A DNA stretch of 64,000 nt, taken from CAWDLX01 sp963753485 (GTDB lineage Bacteria; Actinomycetota; Actinomycetes; Mycobacteriales; Micromonosporaceae). The notes under the pieces are model-generated. The model was given only the letters and a program-made list of their open reading frames with translations. It had not been told where the DNA came from and did not search any database. The position numbers and the translations under genes are program-made. The first letter of the stretch is position 1, and each line of letters begins with the position of its first letter. Where the stretch lies: positions 372,001-436,000 of the forward strand of contig CAVWCL010000020.1 of the NCBI GenBank assembly GCA_963753485.1, read 5' to 3'. Positions 30,254-39,273 of this stretch are shown here, in pieces.

Positions 30254-30407
30254 GGAGGGTGAGCATCGGCGCCTTCGCCTGGTAGACGTTGGGCTTGATG
30301 GTCAGGGGACACCGGGTCCGGTTGGTGGCCGGCAGCCTATCTCATCGTTTCCCTCTGCCGGCGATCAGTAGTCGTGGCGGTGGGCCCCGGTAACAGCTCT
30401 GAGTACA

Positions 30408-30989
30408 GTGATGTGCATGAGTGGCAGGCGTCGGTTGCGGTTGTTCTCGGGCAAAAGTGGGGTCTGGCGGACGCTGCGGCAAGCGCGAGCATGTGAACGG
30501 GCCGGCGACTCAGCCGACGCAGAGGCGCTCTACCTGGACGTGATGGACAGCGGAGTGATCGACGCGGCGGCAGACGCTGGCATCGTGCTCGCCGCGATGC
30601 GCACCCGCAACCATGACTTGGACGGCGCTGTCGAGGTATACGAGCAGGTGCGTGGCCTGCCAGGATCGCCGCGCGCCGCCGAAGCGGCGTTGGGACTCGC
30701 CACTCTGGCCGCACGGCAAGGACGCCTGGCCGAGGCGAGAGCTGTCCTTGAACAGTTGGCCACCTCGGCTGATCCTGCCGTTGCTGGCACGGCCCGCACG
30801 GACCTCGCCGTTCTTGCGATGTCAACGGGAGCAGGGTCTCCGGCCAACGCCGAGCTTCTGTTGAGCGCGCAAGCACAAGGTGAGCCCTCGGCGACTGAAC
30901 TGATGCACCTGTTTGGGCAGGCCGGACTGAGTACGCCGCCGCCATCGCCGGCAGACGAGCGACGCGAAGTGCCAGAAGACACGGACTGA
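30408..30989 (+). CDS. Tetratricopeptide-like repeat protein
   Basis: The 193-residue protein consists of helical repeats of TPR character (ARACERAGDSADAEALYLDV, AVEVYEQVRGLPGSPRAAEA, LATLAARQGRLAEARAVLEQ), a scaffold for protein-protein contacts. ATG at 30408 or the in-frame ATG at 30417 may be the start; neither has a strong ribosome site. It ends 21 nt before the palindrome that controls the toxin-antitoxin pair and is not obviously part of it. Confidence 0.65.
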   Translation: MMCMSGRRRLRLFSGKSGVWRTLRQARACERAGDSADAEALYLDVMDSGVIDAAADAGIVLAAMRTRNHDLDGAVEVYEQVRGLPGSPRAAEAALGLATLAARQGRLAEARAVLEQLATSADPAVAGTARTDLAVLAMSTGAGSPANAELLLSAQAQGEPSATELMHLFGQAGLSTPPPSPADERREVPEDTD

Positions 30990-31010
30990 GGGAGGAACGC
31001 GAGCTGGAAG

Positions 31011-31026
31011 GTATCACTTATGATAC
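31011..31026. promoter_or_regulatory. Palindromic operator overlapping the -10 of the AbiEii-type pair
   Basis: GTATCA-CTTA-TGATAC is a perfect 6-bp inverted repeat. It includes TATGAT (31019-31024), a good -10 hexamer, 13 nt before the GTG start at 31037, so the message would have an almost leaderless start. Such placement fits autorepression by the HTH antitoxin. Confidence 0.65.
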
Positions 31027-31036
31027 GCTCGAGAGT

Positions 31037-31729
31037 GTGAAGACGGATGACCCGGAGTTTCTCGCGGTCCTTGAGTCGGCGGCCCATCTGCAGCGCCTGG
31101 TTCCGGACGCCGTACTGGTCGGGGGGTCGGCCGCGGTTCTCTACGCCGGCCATCGCCTGTCTCTGGATCATGACCACGTGCTGGCTGACCTGTCAGACCG
31201 GTTCGAGATGGTGCTGGAGGCGCTGGAGGAGGATGACGGCTGGGCGACCAACCGGCTCGTCCCGGGCAAGGTGATCCTCGGAAACCTGGACGGCATTGAG
31301 TCTGGCGTACGGCAGATGATCCGCCGACGGCCACTGGAGACAGCCGAGGTAGGGCTTCCGTCCGGCGCCACGCTAGCAATCCCGACCCAGGACGAAACAT
31401 TGCGCATCAAGGGTTTTCTGGTGGTGCGGCGTAACCAGACGCGAGACTATCTTGATGTGGCGGCGTTGGCCGAGCATGGTGGCGTTGACCATTCAGCTGA
31501 CGTACTAAGCAACATAGATGATTACTATGCCGACCAGCGAGGTACGGGCGACGGTGTCGCCACCCAGCTCGCGCGGCAGCTGGCGGAGCCGCACCCCAAG
31601 GACGTCGCGGTGACTCGCCAGCTTCATTCGTACCGGAAATTGCACCGACAATGGACGGATTGGCGCGAGGTACGAAGAGTGCTTTCCGCGATCGCCAGCG
31701 CGATGGCCGAGGTGGCAGGAGACGGCTGA
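31037..31729 (+). CDS. AbiEii/AbiGii-like nucleotidyltransferase toxin
   Basis: This 230-residue protein has the nucleotidyltransferase start VLVGGSAAVLYAGHRLSLDHDHVLAD, with the G-S motif followed by D-x-D (DHD), and LRIKGFLVVRRNQTRDYLDVAAL, typical of the AbiEii-like group. Type IV AbiE toxins transfer nucleotides onto target RNAs and arrest growth. The GTG start lies immediately after the palindromic promoter. It overlaps the HTH gene by 3 nt (stop TGA at 31727-31729, ATG at 31729), indicating a translationally coupled pair. Confidence 0.75.
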   Translation: MKTDDPEFLAVLESAAHLQRLVPDAVLVGGSAAVLYAGHRLSLDHDHVLADLSDRFEMVLEALEEDDGWATNRLVPGKVILGNLDGIESGVRQMIRRRPLETAEVGLPSGATLAIPTQDETLRIKGFLVVRRNQTRDYLDVAALAEHGGVDHSADVLSNIDDYYADQRGTGDGVATQLARQLAEPHPKDVAVTRQLHSYRKLHRQWTDWREVRRVLSAIASAMAEVAGDG

Positions 31730-32187
31730 TGGCAAGCGCGCTGGTATTCCGCAATGTCGATGTCGATGCCGACGCGCCGGTCGAGACGTGGCCTCTCGAA
31801 GCTATGGCCACCGCGATCAGCCGAGGCAGCCTGTCGGACTGGCGGCGAATAGTGGCAGCCATTCGCCGCGATCCTTGGGGTCCCGTTGCCCGCGCGGTAG
31901 AACAGGTGTTGACCTATGAGCGCCCGTACGGCACGGCCGAGTTGCTCGAGACGGCGATCACACGGGCGCGGGTAGCAGCGGAACAGGCCGATCGTGAGGC
32001 CGTGGCGGCGCGGCTTCGAGAACTCGTCCGAGCGTCCGGGCTGACCCGGACCGAGTTCGCCGTTCGGATCGGTACTTCCCGGACCCGACTCTCCACCTAC
32101 CTTTCTGGACGTGTGACCCCGTCGGCGGCCCTGCTGATGCGGGCGGAGCGAGTCAGCACCATGGCCCGCCCCCAGTACCGCGCCTAG
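31729..32187 (+). CDS. HTH antitoxin/regulator paired with the AbiEii-like toxin
   Basis: The 152-residue protein ends in an XRE-type helix-turn-helix (RLRELVRASGLTRTEFAVRIGTSRTRLSTYLSG). The N-terminal half (about 95 residues) is helical and of unknown function; it may contact the toxin. The start overlaps the toxin stop. It probably binds the GTATCACTTATGATAC palindrome upstream and represses the operon. Antitoxin assignment follows from the gene pair and has not been shown directly. Confidence 0.7.
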   Translation: MASALVFRNVDVDADAPVETWPLEAMATAISRGSLSDWRRIVAAIRRDPWGPVARAVEQVLTYERPYGTAELLETAITRARVAAEQADREAVAARLRELVRASGLTRTEFAVRIGTSRTRLSTYLSGRVTPSAALLMRAERVSTMARPQYRA

Positions 32188-32413
32188 CTCATCGTCGGAT
32201 TCGCCCGGATGGCCTGACATCCTACGGGTTAGCGTTTCCGCTCGCTGATCTCGGACCCATCTTTCAGCCGCTGCACGTTCCACTGCAGTTGCTCTACCAT
32301 GCCTCGGGAGGCGGCCTTCGGCGGTGTCGTGTCCGTGCGCCTCGGGTTGCACTGATCGGGCCGTCTCATGCCAGACCGCCAGGTCAAAGCTCATGTCTAC
32401 GCCGGCCTGACCG

Positions 32414-33592
32414 CTACCGGGTGGCGCCGATGAGTTGCGGGTCGTCGAGCAGGGCTGGCTGATAGAACTTGCCTGCGCGTGGCTGGCTCGGCCTGCGCGG
32501 TCGCGGCGGCCGTCGCCCGGTGGCCGCCGCGACCAACTTCTCGCTCAGCGGTGCGACCATCGGTAGCGGCGCCCGGTCCAGGTAGGCCGATTTGTGCTTG
32601 CGGAGCAGGGCCTCACCGTCGCGGCTCCAGTCGAACGCCCGCTTCCCGAGTAGCTTGCGGAACACGACACTGACGGTGTCGGGATGGCGTTGTCCGAGCC
32701 GCCGGAACAGGATCGGCGAGACCGTCTCGTCGCGTAGGCAGTTGTTGAGGGTGGACCGGTGGTAGCCGTTGCGGATGAGCTCGGGGTCGCGGAAGAGCTC
32801 GTCGAGCGGGTCGAAGTGTGGGAACATCAGCAGGCCCTCGGCCTCGTCGTAGATGACAGCGACGAGTTCTGACTCGAGCAGGGCGTCCGCGAGTTCCATC
32901 GGCGGGGCGGGGCGACGCTGGGGCCTGTGTTTCGCCGCGGCCGTGGCCTCGGCGTACCGGTACTCGTTGAACGCGCTCATCTGGGTCTTCAGCTTCCGTC
33001 CGGGCAGGACCACCATGTCGGAGCGGAAGTAGTCCATGAACCGACGCCGGTCCGCGGCCTGCTGCTCCCACGCCTGGGCGAGCACGTCCGGATTGCGGAA
33101 CAGCAAAGCCGGGAACTCGACCGCCAGCCGCGCCGCCATGCGGAGCACTGCGCGCCGGGAGCTCGCGGGGAAGGACTGGCTCACTCCGCTGAACAGCCAG
33201 TCCGCCGCAACTGGGACGATCCGGGTGATCAAGAAGGACCCCACCTCCAACCGCTGCAAGGGCGCGGTCGAGTGGATACGATATGGCAGTTCATCGATCA
33301 CGCCGACACCTTCAACCGTGTCGTCCCGGTGACCGCGCACTTCGATGAGGTTTTCCACGGCATCGCGCCAGCCCAGCACGATTCGCCGCTCGTTCTCGCT
33401 GAGATCCGGCCGGGAAGCAATGAACAGGTCGATCATTGTGCGCCCGTCGGGGAGCCGCTGCTGCAGGATGAAATGGTCGACGCGGTTGATGTCGTTCCAC
33501 GCGACGCGGCGGGCGAAGCGTGACGCTCGAGTGAATGCCACGAGCTCGCCCTTGAGCTCTCCGCAGCGCCGCACCAACTCCGCCGTGACCAT
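32414..33592 (-). CDS. Conserved hypothetical protein, actinobacterial
   Basis: The 392-residue protein has no motif I can assign. It is rich in Arg and Leu, with a helical N-terminal half (LVRRCGELKGELVAFTRASR, RVDHFILQQRLPDGRTMIDLF) and a middle segment LIRNGYHRSTLNNCLRDETVSP. It starts with GTG or ATG at the edge of a gap to the VapBC-like operon. The 32188-32413 interval behind it carries no gene. Codon usage matches the neighbours, so it is likely a true gene. Confidence 0.6.
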   Translation of the reverse strand: MVTAELVRRCGELKGELVAFTRASRFARRVAWNDINRVDHFILQQRLPDGRTMIDLFIASRPDLSENERRIVLGWRDAVENLIEVRGHRDDTVEGVGVIDELPYRIHSTAPLQRLEVGSFLITRIVPVAADWLFSGVSQSFPASSRRAVLRMAARLAVEFPALLFRNPDVLAQAWEQQAADRRRFMDYFRSDMVVLPGRKLKTQMSAFNEYRYAEATAAAKHRPQRRPAPPMELADALLESELVAVIYDEAEGLLMFPHFDPLDELFRDPELIRNGYHRSTLNNCLRDETVSPILFRRLGQRHPDTVSVVFRKLLGKRAFDWSRDGEALLRKHKSAYLDRAPLPMVAPLSEKLVAAATGRRPPRPRRPSQPRAGKFYQPALLDDPQLIGATR

Positions 33593-33697
33593 CCGGCGAC
33601 GCTACCGCCATCACCCCCCGATCCCCGCGGCCCATGCGGCGTGTCGACGGAGCATGCGTCCGTTGGCACCGTAGCGGCCGACCACCCGCGCCGGTTG

Positions 33698-33749
33698 TTG
33701 GTTACCAAATGTGGGCCTTTGGTCACACGTGGGGGTATGGTGGTAACCA
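33698..33749. promoter_or_regulatory. Operator pair upstream of the VapBC-type operon
   Basis: TTGGTTACCAA (33698-33708, itself a palindrome) and TGGTAACCA (33741-33749) form an inverted pair 32 nt apart, just before the antitoxin start at 33777. A TATGGT hexamer (33736-33741) could be the -10. This is the expected layout for AbrB-type antitoxin binding. Confidence 0.6.
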
Positions 33750-33776
33750 TTCGGTGGTCCTGGCTGGGAGGCTCGC

Positions 33777-34106
33777 GTGACTGTGACGACGACGTTGGGT
33801 GAGCGAGGGCTGCTGCGCCTGCCCGCCTCGGTGCGTGATCAGGCTGGGGTCAACAAGGGCGATGAGATGATCGTGATCGCGGTAGGCCCGGGTCGAATCG
33901 TCCTGACCACCAGAATGGCGATCCAGGACGAAGTATGGTCCGCGGCCCCAGCCAACGGGACCGCCGTGAGCGTGCGTGCCGCGCGGGACGCGGACAACGC
34001 GGTGGTCGAGGCGAAGCGGCGGCGCGCGAAGACCCGCCAGGCCGAGACCAGCGAGGAGGAGTCCGAGCGGATCGGATCGACACTGCTGACCCGGTTCGGA
34101 GCGTGA
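33777..34106 (+). CDS. AbrB/SpoVT-type antitoxin (VapB-like)
   Basis: This 109-residue protein begins with a swapped-hairpin DNA-binding domain: VTVTTTLGERGLLRLPASVRDQAGVNKGDEMIVIAVGPGRIVL. The C-terminal half is highly charged and helical and should wrap the toxin. GTG at 33777 follows GGGAGG. It is one base upstream of the toxin gene and preceded by paired TTGGTTACCAA-type operators, so the pair is probably autorepressed. Confidence 0.82.
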   Translation: MTVTTTLGERGLLRLPASVRDQAGVNKGDEMIVIAVGPGRIVLTTRMAIQDEVWSAAPANGTAVSVRAARDADNAVVEAKRRRAKTRQAETSEEESERIGSTLLTRFGA

Positions 34107-34107
34107 C

Positions 34108-34512
34108 ATGTCGGATCGGCGGGTCGTCATGGACGCCTCGGCTATCGTGGCCTGGCTCCTGAACGAACGGGGCGCGGCGACGGTGGGGCGGCTGCTGCAA
34201 TTTGCGGTGTTGCCGGCGCCGAACGTGACCGAGTCCATCCGGACCGCGCGCAGCCATGGCCATCGCATGACCAGCGACCAGTTGTACTCGCGGCTGGAAG
34301 CTTCGTGCGCGGCGGTGGAGCCACTTCTAGATGTGGATGCGCCGCGCGCCGCCGAGTTGCTCTTGTTCGCGGACCGACAGGCCAAGGCACAGCTGTCGCT
34401 GGGCGACTCGCTCTGCATCGCCGTGGCGGAGCGGCTCCAGTTGCCCCTGGTCGGCGACGAGGGCCTCTGGACCCAACTGCCTCTGGAAGTCGACTTCCAT
34501 CAGTTTCGATAG
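34108..34512 (+). CDS. PIN-domain toxin (VapC-like)
   Basis: The 134-residue protein has the PIN-domain acidic set: D9 in VVMDASA, E42 in NVTES, D in SLGDSLC and D in LVGDEGLW. PIN toxins are Mg2+-dependent endoribonucleases that cut tRNA or rRNA. Its start is one base beyond the antitoxin stop, showing coupling. Given the tRNA array in the same region, tRNA would be a plausible target, but nothing in the sequence proves this. Confidence 0.85.
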   Translation: MSDRRVVMDASAIVAWLLNERGAATVGRLLQFAVLPAPNVTESIRTARSHGHRMTSDQLYSRLEASCAAVEPLLDVDAPRAAELLLFADRQAKAQLSLGDSLCIAVAERLQLPLVGDEGLWTQLPLEVDFHQFR

Positions 34513-34610
34513 ACATCAGTCGATGTCGGGGCGCCGGCGCCGCTCAGCCGACTGTTGTGGCGCTGCTGAGCGTCGCGAGTCGGTGGTGAGTTGGTCGCGG
34601 CCGCCACAGC

Positions 34611-34889
34611 TCAGTTGTTCAACCGCCCCAGGGTAAACTCTTCGGCTCGCGTCGTGTCGTCGGCGGCATCCAGGACGGCGCGGTTGAGCGCCCCGGCCGC
34701 GTCGTGGTCGAGATAGAGGTTCACGCCAGGGGAGCGAAGCGTCACGTCATCGGCTTGTGGCCGCGGAACGATCGTCATGGCAAAACGGTGATCATCCTCT
34801 GATTTGATGCGCAGCCCGGCATCGGGATAGGTCTCCGTATTCGTCATTCGCCGGATGGCGGACGCGGCCTGATCAGTTAGCGAAATCAC
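34611..34889 (-). CDS. HesB/IscA-like small protein lacking cluster-binding cysteines
   Basis: The 92-residue protein begins MISLTDQAASAIRRMTNTET and continues with a beta-rich body, LYLDHDAAGALN and ADDTTRAEEFTLG, following the A-type Fe-S carrier fold (HesB/IscA). The three conserved cysteines of functional carriers are missing, as in a common group of actinobacterial homologs, so Fe-S transfer is unlikely. It stands alone on the minus strand. Confidence 0.7.
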   Translation of the reverse strand: MISLTDQAASAIRRMTNTETYPDAGLRIKSEDDHRFAMTIVPRPQADDVTLRSPGVNLYLDHDAAGALNRAVLDAADDTTRAEEFTLGRLNN

Positions 34890-35427
34890 AGCCTCTCTCC
34901 TTCTCGTCGTCGGATCTATTGTTCACAGTTGCTCGGCGGTGCGAGGTCGACCAGCGATCTGGCAAGAAGTCACGCGACTGTCATCAGACTGTGTGAAGAA
35001 CATCAAGCGAGCCGCGGCCTTTGTCGGCTTCTGGATTTATCGGCTAGCGTTGGTGGCCGACGGGCCGGTTGAGAGACGGCGACTCCCCGGCCACTCGACC
35101 TGAGCATGTCCTTGTCGTTTCGGTCGGTCGGCGAGGATCCGGGCCCGCGCATGCCGAGCTGTAGTACGGGCGGGCACGTGGAACTACAACGTACGCAAGC
35201 CGGGGTCGGCGGCCCACCGCTCGATGATCGGGCGCCTATCACGGTCGAAGGCAACGTGGACGCTCACCGGCAAACGGGGGCATACCAGGAATTAGAATCG
35301 ACGCCAGCGAGCGCTCGGCGGCCCGCCAAGCACGCGCGGCCTGGGCCGGACGGCGCACGGCATCAGGGGAGGGCGCCGGTGCTGCCGTCCATGGTGGACA
35401 AGAGCGACCCGCACCCTTTCCGCGGCC
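34890..35427. other. Gap without a recognisable gene
   Basis: This 538-nt interval contains the upstream region of the HesB-like gene and the 3' flank of the sigma factor gene. Frames on both strands give arginine-rich translations without known motifs. I see no RNA gene or clear terminator. Confidence 0.5.
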
Positions 35428-36834
35428 TCAACAGGGTCGGATGGACGTCCGTTGGGCGGTGACGACGGTCGTTCCGCGGACGGTGACCACGACGACCCAC
35501 CAGGTGACCGTTGGCGCAACCAGGTTGGCCACGGCACCCTTCGCGGTGTCTCCGGTCACCGACATCCCGACGCTGTAGGCCGGTCCCGTGCCGGTGGACC
35601 AATGCAGGGTCGCCGTGCCCATCGCGCCGCCGGTCTGGACCGCGGTGATGACGAGCAGGTAGTGAGGGCAGGGGTTGCCAACCACCACGGCGGTCGCGGT
35701 GACCGTAACCGACGGTTCGGCGACCGGGCCCCGGCCGGTCGAAGTCGGAGAGGCGGGCTGGCTCGAGTCGTCTCCGGTCGGGTCGGCGGCCGGCGGGGCG
35801 GCCGTCGGTGTGGTCGAACCTGGTTGGACCAGAGGCGGGTTGCTCGACCCGATGCCGATCGGCGCCGACCCGCTCGGACCGGTGGACGCCGCCACGTCGT
35901 CGGCCTCGGGTCTGGTGAGGATCGGCACCGCCACCGCCGATCCCACCAGCAGCACCGCCGCTACCAGGAGAGCGACGGTGAGCGCGCCCGAACGCTCCCG
36001 CCTGACGTCGCCCCGGTCCGGCTTGGGGAAGCCGGTGGTCGGCTCGAGCTCCATATCGGGCCCCCCGCCGAGCGGCGACGACTCGATGCGGCTCCACAGG
36101 TAGGACGGCGCGGCCAAGAAGGGCAGGGTGGCGTACGAGGCCAGCAGTGCTGCCGGCCGCAGCTCGGAGCGCATCCGCGCGCCACACTTCGGACATCCGT
36201 CGATGTGGCGACCGATACGTTTGCGGAGCAGGGCCGTCAGCACGCCATTCCAGCCGTAGAGCAGGCCGGCCAACGCCGGACAATCGGCACGGCCGGTCCG
36301 TGCTACGAGCAGCACGCCGAGCGCGCGCCGCAGCTGGGCCCGGGCGCGGGAGAGTCTGGCGTGAGCGTGATCGACCGACACTCCAAGCACCGCACCGATC
36401 TCGGCCGGGCTCAGGTCGTGGCGCACCATGAGCTCGAACACTTCCCGATCACCGTCGTTGAGGGCGTTCGCGGCCGACCACACCAGCTCTCGGATCTGGT
36501 CGCCCTGCACGGCCGCATCGGGATCGGCTTCGGGTGCCATCGCGTCAGACGCGTTGTCCAGCGACACAGACCGTGCTCGCCCGCGCAACTGGCGTCGGCA
36601 CTCGTTGTGAGCGATCGCGTAGAGCCAGGCGCGCAGTCGCTGCGGGTCGCGCAGTTGGCCGGCCCGTTGGCCGGCCAGGAGGAACGTGTCGTGGACAGCG
36701 TCGGCCGCGGAGGCATCGTCGGGCAGCAGCCAACGGCAGTAGGCCAGAAGCGGCGCCGAATAGGCCCGGTAGGCGCCCTCGAGGCCGCGAGGGTCACCGG
36801 CGACCATCGCGGCCACCAGGGCGGCGTCATTCAT
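35428..36834 (-). CDS. ECF sigma factor with C-terminal membrane anchor and extracytoplasmic domain
   Basis: The 468-residue protein starts with sigma-70 region 2 (YRAYSAPLLAYCRWLLPDDASAADAVHDTF) and region 4 (HDLSPAEIGAVLGVSVDHAHARLSRAR). A zinc-finger-like segment GRHIDGCPKCGARM follows, and a transmembrane helix around residues 285-307 (ALTVALLVAAVLLVGSAVAV). The remaining ~150 residues form a Pro/Thr/Ser-rich linker and a beta-rich domain with cysteines. This is a one-polypeptide arrangement of sigma factor and anti-sigma-like sensor. I infer membrane-tethered regulation by an outside signal, possibly with proteolytic release. Confidence 0.83.
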   Translation of the reverse strand: MNDAALVAAMVAGDPRGLEGAYRAYSAPLLAYCRWLLPDDASAADAVHDTFLLAGQRAGQLRDPQRLRAWLYAIAHNECRRQLRGRARSVSLDNASDAMAPEADPDAAVQGDQIRELVWSAANALNDGDREVFELMVRHDLSPAEIGAVLGVSVDHAHARLSRARAQLRRALGVLLVARTGRADCPALAGLLYGWNGVLTALLRKRIGRHIDGCPKCGARMRSELRPAALLASYATLPFLAAPSYLWSRIESSPLGGGPDMELEPTTGFPKPDRGDVRRERSGALTVALLVAAVLLVGSAVAVPILTRPEADDVAASTGPSGSAPIGIGSSNPPLVQPGSTTPTAAPPAADPTGDDSSQPASPTSTGRGPVAEPSVTVTATAVVVGNPCPHYLLVITAVQTGGAMGTATLHWSTGTGPAYSVGMSVTGDTAKGAVANLVAPTVTWWVVVVTVRGTTVVTAQRTSIRPC

Positions 36835-36854
36835 GCCCGTTACGTTACCGGGCG

Positions 36855-37391
36855 TCAGCCACGCCGGTATTCGAAGATGTAGCGCTCGCGATCTGATCGA
36901 CTGTTATTGCCTCCGATGAGGCAGAGGTGGGTGTGCGCCGAGGCCACCAGTCGGGCCCGTTCGCCGTCGGCCACGATGTCGAGGGTGAGCAACACGTGGC
37001 CTCCGTCAACCAGACGCCATCCATCGGCCCCGGCCGCGATCACAGCACGTTGGCCGCCTGGTATGTGGTGCAGTCGAACACGGGTGCGGGGCCCTTGGGC
37101 AGGTTCGAGCTGCCCGCGAGGTAGTGGACGATGTAGCGGTAGCGGTTTGAGCGGTGGTTGCCCCGCCCGATGAAACCGGACAACGTGTGGTTGCGGGCGA
37201 CCTTGAGCGCGTCCTGAGCGTCGGCGCTGGTGTCGAAGAGGGCCAGCGGATGATCTGAGCTGCCCAGCGGTCTTCACGGCCAACGTGACGCAGTAGCTGA
37301 AGCAACGTCCAACCTGGACGGGTGGGAACCGCCGTCGCCGGGTCAGCCGTGAAGAGCACATCGGCCAGCAGCCGATTCTGACCGGTCAAGG
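36855..37391 (-). pseudogene. Frameshifted gene with a maleylpyruvate-isomerase-like N-terminus
   Basis: Starting near 37389 the minus strand reads LFTADPATAVPTRPGWTLLQ and LLRHVGREDRWAAQIIR, the N-terminus of a mycothiol-dependent maleylpyruvate isomerase/DinB-like protein. The sensible reading then moves to another frame (LALFDTSADAQDALKVARNH ... YRYIVHYLAGSSNLPKG), which reaches TGA, and finally to a third frame (LVDGGHVLLTLDIVADGERA ... RYIFEYRRG). At least two frameshifts are needed to join them. Either a decayed gene or two fused remnants. Confidence 0.6.
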
Positions 37392-37662
37392 CGGCGGCTT
37401 AGTCCACCGGCGTGCTCCCATCTGTCGGCGCAGTCGTCCACAAGGGTCGGCCAACCTATCGTAGGCAGGCGGGCTGATCGCGGCACCGGGGCGGGGACGA
37501 CGATTCGCGGCGGCGGCACCGGTGGGGCATCTCCGCGGACACCGTCTTCGCGCCCCCACAGCGTTTCGCTGCCGCCGGGCCGGGAGCGGCGCCCCCGCGA
37601 CCTGACCACACGCGAACGTACGTCATCGGTCAGGTCGCGGATGGCTACCCCGTCGCCCGTGG

Positions 37663-38751
37663 TCAGACGAAGAAGCCCACGTTCACCACCATGCCCGGAT
37701 TCAGGTGACCACTGCCGGGCTGGTAGCAGCGCACCCGCAGACGCTCGTCGCCGAACGAAACCGTCCAAGAGTGGATGTTGCAGTACATGGGCGGCGTACC
37801 CATGATCGAAGCGAACGCGTGCCCGCCGGCTATGGCTGCGCCGGGGAACGTCACCTCGTAGTCACCATCGGGGTCGACCGCGACCACGGTCGGGGCGGCG
37901 CCGCTCGACCCGACAATCGTCGGGACCATGGTGTAGTCGCTCGCCGTCGCCGATTCCTGCACCACTCCACGAGTGTACGACAGGGCGAACCGGCTGTTGA
38001 CGGCGTGACCCGCCGTGTCGAAACAGTGCACCCGCAGCACGGCGGGATCGGTGATCAGTGCGGGATCAGAGGCCTGACAGGTCACCGCGGCCGTGCCGTA
38101 AGCGGTGACCCGCAAAGCGCCGGACGTCCACGCGCCGCCAGCGTCCTGTCCGAACGCGTTGAGCTCTACCGCGTATCCGCCGACGCCGTCCGGGAAGACC
38201 ATGATCTGTTGGCCGGTGGAGTCGAATGCGTATTGCGCCGGCGGCGCATACCCGCCGGCCGGCGGGGTGGGATCGCTGTTCCAGAGATAGCCGCGAGACA
38301 GGCCGTCGGTGCGGTTGGTCACGTGGGCGATGAACCGGCTGTCCGCGGGGGCCCCGGCGGCGGTGAAGCAACGCACGTTGACCAGTTCGTCTCCGCCTGA
38401 CTGGACCCACGACGCGACGGTGCAGATGGAGCTCGAGCCGTACGCGCTCGCGTGAGCGACTCCGCCAGAGCCGGACATTCCTTCGAAACGCACCTGATAG
38501 ATGCCGATGCCGGACCGGCTGACGGTGATGATGCCACCAGCCGAGTTGTGCTCGTAGCCGGTGGCGGCGACGTAACTCGGGTTGGCCGGTTGGGATGCCC
38601 AGACGTAGCCGTCGATCGGAAACGCCGGCGGCGCGATGGGCAGGTCGGCCCGCGCTGGCGCCGCGGCCACCAATGAGGCGACCGCGACCGGGACACATGC
38701 CGCGACACTCGCGGCGAGCAATCTCGACATTCGCATACTGATGGGAGTCAC
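37663..38751 (-). CDS. Secreted protein with three similar beta-rich repeats
   Basis: The 362-residue protein has a signal peptide (basic start MRMSRLLAASVAAC, hydrophobic core, cleavage near AARA-D). The mature part contains three repeats of about 100 residues, each with a Y-x-V-x-F strand and a pair of cysteines, as in SICTVASW...VNVRCFTAAG, VTCQASDP...LRVHCFDTAG and YCNIHSW...LRVRCYQPGS; each pair probably forms a disulfide. No catalytic motif is visible, so a binding or surface role is likely. It is monocistronic. Confidence 0.75.
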   Translation of the reverse strand: MTPISMRMSRLLAASVAACVPVAVASLVAAAPARADLPIAPPAFPIDGYVWASQPANPSYVAATGYEHNSAGGIITVSRSGIGIYQVRFEGMSGSGGVAHASAYGSSSICTVASWVQSGGDELVNVRCFTAAGAPADSRFIAHVTNRTDGLSRGYLWNSDPTPPAGGYAPPAQYAFDSTGQQIMVFPDGVGGYAVELNAFGQDAGGAWTSGALRVTAYGTAAVTCQASDPALITDPAVLRVHCFDTAGHAVNSRFALSYTRGVVQESATASDYTMVPTIVGSSGAAPTVVAVDPDGDYEVTFPGAAIAGGHAFASIMGTPPMYCNIHSWTVSFGDERLRVRCYQPGSGHLNPGMVVNVGFFV

Positions 38752-39273
38752 GGACCGCCGCGCGCACCAACGCTTTTCGGCGGGCCGATCGGCGGCCGGC
38801 CTGTCGGGTACACGTCAGATCGTGTCGACCGGCGCGTCCCGAGCGGCGGCTCCGCCCGCATCTCGAGCGCAAGCAGGCAACGGCGGCCAGGTCGGCCTCG
38901 ACGTTCGTGCCGGCGTCGGCTGCCGGAGTCTGGGTACGAAACCAGGTGACGACGCTACTGGGCATTCCTGGAGTCGGGCGCTTCTTCCTGGGCCGGAACC
39001 GCCGCGACGATCTCGAGCTGCCGGACTACTTCGGCTGACCCCGCGGGTGGGTGCCGCAGTGCGCGGACCACGGGATCGCGGGACGTTCCTTTCAGGCCGG
39101 GGTTGACACCGATAGGTGCACCGTTGCGGCTGTCGAGCTCAGCACGACCAAGCCGGCCGCGATGACGCGGTGCAGGTCGCCGAAGATCAGTCATCGAAAC
39201 AGAAACAGACTTGACGCAGCGTGGTGGCCACCCCTGCCCCGCCACTGCTTGGTCACTCCAGAAATCCGGCCAG
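38752..39273. other. Gap without a recognisable gene
   Basis: This 522-nt stretch separates the secreted-repeat protein and the hydrolase, both on the minus strand. It carries the promoter region of the former. No frame resembles a known protein. Confidence 0.5.
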
